Positions 22,136 through 31,879 of a stretch of DNA of 64,000 bases are shown here, piece after piece (position 1 is the first letter of the stretch; each line of letters begins with the position of its first letter). The stretch covers positions 6,388,501 to 6,452,500 of the forward strand of contig NC_085126.1 in assembly GCF_030269925.1 (NCBI RefSeq), given 5' to 3'. This DNA is from Bombyx mori (Eukaryota > Arthropoda > Insecta > Lepidoptera > Bombycidae). Under the pieces are notes generated by a model, which was given only the letters and a program-made list of their open reading frames with translations, was not told the DNA's origin and did no database searches. Both the position numbers and the translations under genes were made by a program.

Positions 22136-23215
22136 ATATATATACACTCTGTTGTGTTTACAAAGTCCCGCGCATCTATGACGTGTATGAAAGAATCGAC
22201 AGACAAAGTACATATATATATGTATATATATAAATGTTTCGGTGTGTGTATGTATATGTACAATATTTTTGCTTTTTTATTTTAATAGCGAATCAACTAA
22301 AGCATCGACTACTGAGGTACAAACTATAACATCAAGGAAAAGGAAAAAGACAAATGCACAAAAATGTAGAGAATATCGTGAGAAAAAGAAATTACAAAAT
22401 ACAATGGTACAAAACATAACTGCAGAGAGATCAGATGAATGTAGTGAGACTGATCAATTACCAGCCAAAAAACCTAAAACTGATGCAGAAAGAAGAAGAA
22501 AATATTATGAAGCGCAGAAATTAAAGAAACAAAAAATTAAAAAAATACCTAAAACTGCTAAACAAAGAAATAAAGAATGTTACGATAGGAAAAAACAATT
22601 TCAGGCTTTAAACGCTTTAAATGCTTTAAATCGTCATTCAGATGTGTAAGTATGATTTTTTTTTATCTTTCTAAGGTATATTTTTTGGAGTAAAATATGA
22701 TGTCATTTTAATCAATATTTTTTGATTGGTTAATTTTAGATCACGAGATAATTGCAGTGCAAAAATCCATCCAGAAGAAATACGTAATAATGCAGAAGTT
22801 AGGTAAGTAGAGATTATATAAAGATAATAATAAATGCTTTTGTATTTTTAGCAAGTACGCACTATAACCTCTCTTTATTATTGTGCTAACCAAGTCATAC
22901 GCATTATAATCTTCACATTTTGTGTGTTTAGCAAGTGTACGCGTCATAATTTTAATAAATTCAAATACAAATCATATTTTAATATTACAATATCAGAACG
23001 TATGTATTTAGCAAGCCGTGCGTGTTCTAACCTATACGCTGTTGTGTTTACGAAGTCGAGAGAGTATATATATATATATACACTCTGTTGTGTTTACAAA
23101 GTCCCGCGCATCTATGACGTGTATGAAAGAATAGACAGACAGAGTACATACATATATGTATATATATATAAATGTTTCAGTGTGTGTATGTATATGTTAA
23201 ATTTTTTTGCTTTTT
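22136..23215. repeat. ~150-bp direct repeat pair with TA-rich core
   Basis: 22136-22280 and 23065-23215 share TATACACTCTGTTGTGTTTA, then AAGTCCCGCGCATCTATGAC, an AT dinucleotide tract and TTTTTGCTTTTTTAT. They are about 95% alike and bracket the basic exon at 22289-22802. In the first copy the unit ends in the splice acceptor AATAG; in the second it runs into the MITE at 23217. Confidence 0.8.
22289..22802 (+). pseudogene. Helitron-like basic N-terminal exons
   Basis: Exon 22289-22645 (acceptor TTTTAATAG, donor GTAAGTATG) encodes three Lys/Arg-rich modules: KKTNAQKCREYREKKK, KKPKTDAERRRKYYEAQKLK and IPKTAKQRNKECYDRKKQ. It ends with a short LNALNALN repeat. The phase-2 end fits a second exon, 22740-22802 (SRDNCSAKIHPEEIRNN), followed by donor GTAAGT. 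Each module follows the same plan (K-x-x-A-(E/Q)-(R/K)-x-R-x-Y/F) as the first exons at 12380, 41490 and 58618. No OTU or Rep exon follows, so only the N-terminal part of a Helitron-type gene is present. Confidence 0.6.
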
Positions 23216-23216
23216 T

Positions 23217-23525
23217 ATTGGAACGAAGTTCCTTATCGCGCGTTGTGAAAGGGGGCTAGACGAAAAAAATTCTTACGAAAAGTTGTCACGACACTTTTTA
23301 GATCCGTCATTCTGACCAATCAACGTGTAGGCGCTTATCGCGTGACATTGCTCGTATCCGATTGGTCCGCGTAATGAGTACAGTTTCTCGAGATAGCGTT
23401 TCAACAATAGTAATTTAGTTCATAGTATTGTTTTTTTTTTCTTCATAATGCCGTAACTTATTATTATAACTTAAAAAAAAATTACAATTCCTTCACTAAT
23501 TAATCGAAAGGAACTTCGTTCCATC
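23217..23525. mobile_element. MITE with GGAACGAAGTTCC ends
   Basis: The left end TTGGAACGAAGTTCCTTATCG and the reverse complement of the right end TGGAACGAAGTTCCTTTCGA agree over ~18 bases, and each end is itself a palindrome. ~305 bp, no coding capacity. A 17-base remnant of the same end stands at 60123-60139. Confidence 0.75.
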
Positions 23526-24369
23526 CGGGTGTCCCTTGACACCTCTGAAGTTTTTTCTTTCTTTATTAATATTACAAACATGTATCTGAGCTACGCCTTT
23601 CAGTATTTTTTTTTCTTACCAAGGAGTATGTCGTTCTCACTACTTTTTGATCCCACCTCGTATAGTGATTATTATTTTTGTATGAAAAAATAAGGACAAG
23701 GATCAAACAAAGACTAAATAAAAAGCTAGTTTACTCTATTGGTAAAACAGGTCGTGTTTTATGCTAAAGGTTGGTCCAAAGTTAATGGTCACAAATTTTT
23801 TTTCCAAACGGTTATTTGTGAACTTCATCATTATACATTTATATTATATTTTTAGATTCAAATATAAAAATTCAGTATAATTTAAATTTAATTGAAAAAC
23901 AGTATAAATAAATAAATAAACAAAAAAAAACGCATCTTAAAAACAGTTCTGTCCTGCCGAAAACAGCACGAATACCATATTATTATGTATTAGTTATCAT
24001 CATCTATAGCTACCTCGTCCATTTTGACCCTAAACGACGTCACTCCTAAAGTGTCGTTTGGCATTGCCGATGCTCACCAGCGGCAGTGGCTGTTCGAGAT
24101 GATAGCGGTTCGTTTATCTCAACATAAAGAGCGAATCATTGGAATGTTCTATTCCAGATACCCGTCAATAATAACCAGTGCGTTTCCGGAATGGCTTGAA
24201 CTGATCGAGAAAAGACTTGTAATAATGTCTGAAGACTTCGTAAGTCCGAAATCTTAGTACTTTATGACTTGAATGATTTTGATTTTGTTTCTTCTTTCCG
24301 TCTGCGATCATTCTGTAGTATAAATCAGAATGTTTATCTTTCATTTCATTCGATTGACTTATTTTTATT

Positions 24370-24478
24370 GACTTTGGAGGCGGGCGAACGTACGGCTCAT
24401 CTGATGGTAAGTAGTCAACGTTGCTCATGGACATCAGCAATGCCAGGAGCACAGCCAAGTCGCTGACTGCTGAAGACT
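24370..24478 (+). repeat. Dispersed retroelement tail (TGATGGTAAGT type)
   Basis: The GGCGGGCGAACGTACGGCTC / CATCTGATGGTAAGTAGTCA / CATGGACATCAGCAATGCCA blocks recur at 40565-40680 and, cut short, at 48710-48742. A known kind of lepidopteran SINE/LINE tail; I do not assign a clade. Confidence 0.55.
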
Positions 24479-24663
24479 CCGTAAGTCTCATGATGTTGAA
24501 GACGACTTCTGTATGCTGTATACTTGTGTACTTGTATACTTGTCACGTTTGAAGGTGCACCGCAATTCGGAGCAATGAAATTCCATTTCATTTATGTTAT
24601 TTATTCACCATGTTATCTACCGATACCATTTTTATATAGTTAAGTCATATATCAAGTTTTTTT

Positions 24664-24999
24664 GAAGTGAAAACTTCTTTAGAATCGTTGTGATTTCAAA
24701 CCGGATGCAACGGAAAAAACGACAGGTAAGAGACACAAATACAAAAATGTGTAGGATGAAGCCAGCAAAGAATGAGACAGAAATATACATACTATTTAAT
24801 ACAGCGCCATCTGTGAGATTTTTTAATACTAACGTGTGTATGAAAGCTCTTGTAGTGAATTTTAATTTAGGATTATACGTGAAATTAAAATATCAATTCA
24901 CAGAGGGCGCTACCTTACAATTATTTACTAATGACAAAATTTTACATATACTTAAGACGTTTAGGATAATTGTATTTTAATTTTGGAAGGTTTCACTTC
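24664..24999. mobile_element. MITE of the GAAGTGAAAACTTC family
   Basis: The left end GAAGTGAAAACTTCTTTAG and right end GGAAGGTTTCACTTC form inverted termini of ~14 bp. The inner left part (GATGCAACGGAAAAAACGAC, GAGACA..) matches the termini at 40258, 41129 and 42703-42822. Confidence 0.6.
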
Positions 25000-25022
25000 T
25001 ACCACGTGTGAACTGCACACAT

Positions 25023-25258
25023 TTTGTTTTTTTTTTATTGCTTAGATGGGTGGACGAGCTCACAGCCCACCTGGTAGACAGATTCTACAACGTAAATGCT
25101 CCACCCACCTTGAGATATAAGTTCTAAGGTCTCAGTATAGTCACAACGGCTGTCCCACCCTTCAAACCGAAACGCATTACTGCTTCACGGCAGAAATAGG
25201 TAGGGTGGTGGTACCTACCCGCGCGAACTCACAAGAGGTCCTACCAACAGTAAAAAGT
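25023..25258 (-). repeat. Bm1 SINE with internal deletion
   Basis: T-run, TTGCTTAGATGGGTGGACGA, then a deletion between CACCTGGT and AGACA (lacks GTTAAGTGGTTACTGGAGCC), then the body to CTACCAACAGTAAA. Confidence 0.9.
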
Positions 25259-25535
25259 AGATCTAAGTAATCTAAAATAGTACGTTTTATTTAGTGAAAC
25301 GTCTATATTGACTGGTGTGTGTACAGCGTGTGCCACTATGGGATAATCAAGCAAAAACCTGGCTGTGGTATCAACAATGTAGATCACATTAAAAATGTTT
25401 AAAAAAATCAAAGTTGTAATTTGACACAAAAAATAATTTATTAATTATTTCAAGTATTCGATGACAGCCTTGAATTTTTACACAATGAAAATACTGTTTA
25501 GCCGTTCTGCAATTAAATGCATCAGAAAGAGATAG

Positions 25536-26576
25536 ACATTAGCCGGATCCACACCGGACGATCCGCGATCCAAGATCGTGATGCGTGGAGCGTGGATCGT
25601 TCTAGGTCGATCCAACAGCAATCTTTTGCGATCCTGACTGGCTGCTCCAACGCGCTCCTGCCGATCCATACTGAATCAGTTGAATGTTGTCTGACTATGG
25701 AGTCACTCACACGTGCAACGACGGCGACGAATAGCCGTTGCAGCAGCAAGCTACATTTTACTTGTATATTTACGGCAAAAATTACGAAAACGAAATAGAC
25801 AGTATTGGGTTAAAACAATTTTTAAAAACCGGCTGGAATATGGGACTCGACTTTACAAAGAGTTAATTGATGATGGAGCTGAAGCTAATTTTGCACGAAT
25901 GACTGCAAATCAAACATTTATTCTCCCTATAGGTATAGGGAAATTAAACGGATACATTGCGAATTATCTATAACGGCGGATCACGCGATTCTAAATCGTC
26001 CAGACCGCGCGCGTCAAGCGACTGAGGCCCCTTTGTGCGTGACCAAAAAACCGACAACAAATAGCCGGATCCACTTCGGACGATCCAAAGCGCACCGATC
26101 GCGCGCGGCATGGAGCGCGCTCCACGGAGCGCGCTCCATGATCGCTAAACGATCTATTTGTTATACCCAATACTGTCTTTTTCGTTTTCGTAATTTTTGC
26201 CGTAAATATACAAGTAAAATGTAGCTTGCTGCTGTAACGGCTATTCGTCGCCGTCGTTGCACGTGTGACTCTATAGCCAGACAAAATTCAACTGATTCAG
26301 TATGGATCGGCAGGAGCGTGTTGGAGCAGCCAGTCAGGACCGCAAAAGATTGCTGTTGGATCGACCTAGAACGATCCACGCTCCACGCATCACGATTTTG
26401 GAACGCGGATCGCGGGATCGCCGATCCATTTTGGATCGTCCGGTGTGGATCCGGCTAATGGATCGCACGCGGCACGTCTACACTTCACGCTCCGTGGAGC
26501 GCGCTCCATGCCGCCCGCGATCGAAGCGCTTTGGATCGTCCGGTGTGGATCCGGCTAATAATGAATTCGTTCAACT
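25536..26576. mobile_element. Composite element with ~280-bp inverted repeats and four GATCC-rich ends
   Basis: 25537-25808 and 26165-26455 are long inverted repeats (for example GCTGCTCCAACGCGCTCCTG and its complement). The outer ends are AGCCGGATCCACACCGGACG at 25537 and, reversed, at 26558-26576. Further copies of that end occur internally at 26061 and, reversed, 26437-26457. TA flanks fit a Tc1/mariner- or Harbinger-like target. The centre 25809-26050 has an unassigned open frame (YKELIDDGAEANFARM). There is probably one copy inserted within another of the same family. Confidence 0.7.
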
Positions 26577-27248
26577 CATTTCAAACAATGAGTACGTCAA
26601 AAAAAATGCAACCGTATCACTAGGTGCATATGGTTTAAAACCTCAAAAGAAATTTTAAACTCGGCGTGTGAATGTTACTAAACATCATCCTTATTGAAAA
26701 GACAAAATAAGCTGTTTGGCGTGGCGGTGTCTTAATGTGTGTATTTTTATAGTACATATTTCCATCGGCTGACATCACACGCATGGTTCAAATGTTTGAG
26801 TTCAAAGAACCTACTATAGGCTGGCCGAATTATCGCGTTTACACTTTTTTTTTTCGTATTAATTCTGCCTTCCGAAAACAAGATATTAGAATTTCTGGGA
26901 TTCTTACAATTTTTATTTATTAATTAGATGTTATCAATTATGTTTTAAAAATTACACCTCTTGATATAAGGCCGCCCTTATTTTTACTACGACTCATATA
27001 ACGAACGGCACCTGACGTAAAACATAATTCTAGGATCATCAGAAGAATAGTTAGTTCGTTGTGTTCAAATATTATTTAATATGAAACTATTTTAATTACT
27101 ACTGACCTTTTTTTTAAATGGTGGAATCGATTATCCTAATAGAACACTGTTTTCAGTTTTAGACTTGATATTATGCTCTTTGTGGGACACCCTGAAAAGT
27201 ATTCGTAAAAAATAATGCAGATCTCATCAGTTTAAATTTAATTCACAG
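26577..27248. other. Intronic sequence of gene 2 copy A, no feature
   Basis: From ~26940 onward it aligns with 49340-49637 of block copy B (GGCCGCCCTTA..., GGTGGAATCGATTATCCTAA). Nothing else recognised. Confidence 0.45.
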
Positions 27249-27352
27249 GAAAAGGAGAAATGGATGAACAACGCGGAAGCTTCTGTAGACAATGGTGAGT
27301 TTATTGATTTTCTTACACTTAAATGTTTACGTAATAACAGTAACTATAGTGA

Positions 27353-27384
27353 CGACGAGAGAGAGAGAGAGAGAGAGAGAGAGC
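27353..27384 (+). repeat. (GA)n microsatellite
   Basis: GACGACGAGAGAGAGAGAGA with about 14 GA units. Copy B has only a short GAGAGAGGGAGAG at the same point (49742). The expansion breaks an open frame that is still readable over 90 codons in copy B (49653-49925). Confidence 0.9.
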
Positions 27385-30300
27385 AGTAAAAACCACAAAA
27401 TGTAATTTAAAGTACGAGATCCGGTTACAAGATTCAAGAACATTAAAGCAGATAATTAAAATTAAAATTTTACACAATTTATTTATGAATAGAGGAGGTA
27501 GATATCGGATAATTTACCTAAGGCTGGGTATAAAAATCCGTATCATCTAGTTCGACTTTATGTATGTATTATGTAATAACTTGAATCATTTTTATTTCAC
27601 AAAAATTGATGTCCGTAAACGTATATAGAATACTTTAAAAAATATCGTAACGATCCCAAGAACTTCGGATTGCTTTCGGAACTCTAAAGTTATACGAAAA
27701 CGCAGTAAACGCGATAGTGTCGCCGGCCTAGCTGAGTTGGGAGACTTCAAAAAGATCACGTGCTCTGATCGAAATATAAACGCATATGAACACCCCGCCA
27801 GTGCGGCAATATTGCTCTGACAATAATTACTCATCAAAAGGCTTCTTTTGTTTTTACAATAAAGGTGAAATTGAGTAACATAATAAGTTGGAAATTTGTC
27901 TTCGAGTTTTTGAACCGTATGGACTAGTCAACTAGCGTAGTTAAATATCCACGTTTAGTAGCATCAAATATTTTTGTCTAATGGGAATGGGATTTTAAAT
28001 TTCGCTTAAACAAAAAATTAGGACAGGCGAATTAGTTTCCAACTCTCAGGATGTGTGCAGCAATGGTCATTAAGGCTGCACGGTAGTGTAACAGTCCACA
28101 CTCTAGTAAACAATAATACTTAAAAACATTAGTTTAAACACTAATGACTACTAACATTAATGACTACATTAAATTATAAGTTGCAATATCATCTGACATG
28201 GTAATTAACTCTTCCAGAATCTCAACCAGACTTAGAAGTCATTGAACCTTTCATAGAAACGATAGATGTGGACCAAGATTTGGACAACGAAACAAGGGAG
28301 CACGGGAGAAGAAGCGAAGAGAACAGTGAAACCAATGGAATGATTATTGAAATAAAATCCGAACCTAGAGATTTTGAAGATCTGGCTGACCCATTACATA
28401 CTATCAAAACACCATTACATTTATACACTGGGAAAACAGAACAATTGATCGAAAATGAAACATGCAATACTGATTTTGGTGAAGATGTGGTGAAGACTGA
28501 TAAAAATATAAACATTACCCCTACTCTTGATTACCTTCGCGTAACAATCGAAAATTCAAATGAAATAGTTCCGAAAATTGTTTGTGTTTACGGCAACGTG
28601 CATGATACCCATGATAGTAAAGATCTAACATCTACAAAAGTATGTGAAGATGAACCAATGATTGTAGAAGAAACTAAATGTCATCGAGATGACACCAACA
28701 ATGTGTCTAATGCAGAAGATATACAAGAAAAAGTCTTGCAAAAGACAAATATAATATTAAAGTCTGAAATGGAAGAACAATTGCATTTGAATATTTTTGA
28801 TAACGTAATAGAATTTGCTGATAACAAAGTCCAGTCTATTGAAAATGATCATGTAAATACAGGTGAGTTTTAATTTACACTTCTAGTAAATGAAAAATAT
28901 TTGGTTTTAGTTTACAAATGAGTTGCATTTCTGCGATTCTAACATTTATATATCACGCAGTATAACAGATTTATCAGATAATTATGATATTAAGATTTTG
29001 AAAAGTTTTTTTTTTCATAATTTCAATTCAGTCCTCAGCGTATTAAATAATATAACGGCAGTCTTTCAGTTAATAATTATTTACTATTGCAGCTCACGTT
29101 ATTCAGACTAAAAATGATTTGACTGTACAGAGTCAGTTAAGTTGTGAACATGGAAATAGTACACCAACTTTTGAATCGAAATGTCTCTTTGATTTGAAAG
29201 AAGATGCAATGAAAATGTCAAAAAACAAGCCGCAGGGTCGTAACTTAAAAGACAGTTTAAAACAACTGAACATTACGGAAATACAAACTGATGTTAATAA
29301 AATTACGAATCAAAATAATTCTGACATCAGTAATACAATGAACAACACTTTGTTCTTAGAAAGTAAATCTGGTGCACAAAGCGAAACTAGAACAAACGAT
29401 AGTATGAAAGTGAAGATGTCTAGTTACTTATTTCATAAACCCCGAAATCGTTCGTATGATCCTACACAGCTTTGCAAGAATCCGGACTTTAACAAGAAGT
29501 TGAAAAGATTAACGGATGCATTCTTAAGTTCGCCGCGTAACAGGGTACTGCTCAATGCTTGCAGGCCGATCACTGTTGATGTAATGAAGGCGATTGAATC
29601 CAAACTGTTCAACGGTACAGTGTACTTGAAGGACTGCGACCAACTGAACTCGAATGTTCCAGACCACGGCGCCGTTAGCGACACTGCGACGCGAGTTCCT
29701 TCAACAATCGCTTCCCGGAGCTCAACAAATATTCGTTTAGTCAATCCTGATCATTTAATGTCGCTATCGAAATGTTACACATCGAATTTAACACAAGAAA
29801 GTTGCGGTGATGCGATGGAGATAAACAGGAAGATCAATCAACCAGATATAACAGAAGTTCCTTGCTCAAATCAATGTTGGCTGACAATTGAAGTACCTCC
29901 GCTGACCGTGCGAACTAATAATGAAAGTATAGCTGCAAATCCAGAAATCAATTCAAACCTATCATGTACAGAAAAAGGAACTGGTATTTCGTCCAAAAAG
30001 AAACCAAGAAAAGAACTTTCAGTTGTGAATAATTGTATTCTTACCCACGACATCCTCAACAAAATGGTAGTAAAAATGGATGAAGAAGAACGTTTTTATA
30101 ATCCTTCCAGAGTAACTTTTGGTGCGTCGTCTCGGATACTGAAGCCAAGCACAAACACAAGTAATCCCAGTGATGAAATCAAAATCCGTCCCTGTAGGTC
30201 TCCTGCACAAAATACAACAAAAATGGTGTCAGCTGTCGAACTGTTGAGTGAGCGAAATTATTCCGCTGCGAGTGACAGCCCTATCATGGCAAACAACATC

Positions 30301-30689
30301 GTAATCGACAGTGAAAGTAAAATCGTTGAACCGGTATTCGCACAGGAACAATACCAGACCGACAAACATGAAATTATAAATACGACATCTAATGCAAAGA
30401 CTCTGGTGATAGAGCCAATTTTCAATCATGTTACCGAAAAATCTAAAAAACTTATGTTTTTGGCGTCGCTTGCGTCTCAAGAAACGTTAGATAAACAGAA
30501 AGAAATAGATAAATCTCCTTATTTTATCATTGAAAACAACTAAGACATCACTGAAAAGATCGTAAAAGTTGATGCAATCTCAAAGCCTAATAAAAGTATA
30601 AATAATGCAAATCCTTCCCACACCAGAAGCATATTGGGTCACACACGTAAACCACCTGTAAAACAATATAGTGATATACTTACATAGTA

Positions 30690-31400
30690 CCCTAACGAGA
30701 CTGAAATTGTGTTTGATCAGAATACAGTGATGGATGATAATGTAAACATACCAGTTAATAGTTATGGTATATATCCCGGACGTCCATCTGAGAACAAATT
30801 ATAAACGATGAATCAACGCGAGAGATCACGCCGAGCGTCGAATCGGATCCATAACAAATATACCCACTACTTGTTGTCGAGTCGACAATAACTTAACAAA
30901 TCATCGAAAATAGAAGAATTCTTCCTCTATCCCAAACTTAATTTATGAATATATAACGGTATAAATAATATGGTGAAAATATGTCTAATTTTAATCTTAG
31001 AGCACTAAAAGAGACTCATGATGTAAATAACGAAAATCTAAAACGGAGAAACCCGATTTTTTTTTGTATCTATATCAATAAAAATACTAATGTTGCTGTC
31101 GTGAAAGCAAGTGACGTAAGGTTTATTGATTCTAAAATTAACTTTCATAAAATTGTGAAAGATAATCATAGTTTAATTTGATGTACCTTCAAACGGGGTA
31201 AATGGCCACGGAATTGAACTTTTAGTTATTTTATCACTAGTCATGCCTGAAAATATTATATTGATATCAAAATTTTGAGTCGCATCCTGAAGATTCTTAA
31301 GGATTTTACACGGAATCATGTAAAGCATCCCGTTTTAAAATTTTCTTCAAATTATAGGTCGTTCCTATTTAAACACGAAATAGGGCTCACATTCCTGTTC
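30690..31400. other. Downstream flank of gene 2 copy A
   Basis: Aligns with 53070-53350 of block B and, at 30980-31050 (SNFNLRALKETHDVNNEN), with 54940-55005. The latter short open segment is conserved in both blocks and may be a decayed exon. No further gene recognised. Confidence 0.4.
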
Positions 31401-31879
31401 GGCTTTAGACATGTGTGTTTTAGTCGGAACTGACTCCCAACTCCCAGAACTTTGAGACTAAAGTTTCGATCGAGTCGTTACTCGACGATAAAAAGGCGTG
31501 ATCGTTTTCACAAGGCGCGGTATTATTGTGACAAGGGAGCGAAGCGATCGACCCTAAGAGTATGTATCCAAATGCGGTTTCCAATAAATCAGGTTTTCCA
31601 GGCGGACCTAACAACTTTGTAGGTCTTAGGATTTGCATGAATACTTCGGCGCCAAGCAGAATGTCTATTTCAGCGGGCTTATTAAAGTGCGGGTCTGCGA
31701 GCTGTATATTATTATTACTTAGGTAATAAAGAGACGAAATATCGAATTCACAACTAGGCAAGTTACTCGAAATTGTTTTAAGAACGAGTGGGTTTATGCG
31801 TAAACAAAAGCTTGCATTGTACCTAGACAGTAATGTTACGAGGGCGGCATTGAAAATTTCGGGAATTAACGAAGTGACA

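Larger units (their letters stand above)
20983..23660 (-). mobile_element. Mariner element swollen by nested insertions
   Basis: The left end GGGGGGATCAAAAAGTAGTG and the right end (reverse complement GGTGGGATCAAAAAGTAGTG) are inverted repeats flanked by TA. Between them are a mariner transposase remnant, a Bm1 SINE, a Helitron-like basic exon and a small MITE. The equivalent position in block copy B (near 47390-47990) has no mariner, so the insertion is specific to copy A. Confidence 0.75.
24010..30687 (+). pseudogene. Gene 2, copy A: unknown acidic protein, premature stop
   Basis: Exons: 24010-24239 (phase 0 end), 27249-27294, 28218-28862, 29093-30543, with GT/AG borders and agreeing phases throughout. 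The protein begins with a helical segment (QRQWLFEMIAVRLSQHKERI, YPSIITSAFPEW, possibly part of a DNA-binding or protein-binding fold). An acidic region follows (IEIKSEPRDFEDL). The last exon is long, with a conserved basic core (FHKPRNRSYDPTQLCKNPDF; LKRLTDAFLSSPRNRVLLNA). Copy B reads through with a TAC codon where copy A has TAA at 30541-30543. The rest of the reading frame is still recognisable downstream to the ancestral stop at 30685-30687 (SDILT). About 48 residues, including a basic C-terminus, are therefore lost. I do not recognise the family. It may be a continuation of gene 1 rather than a separate gene. Confidence 0.55.
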
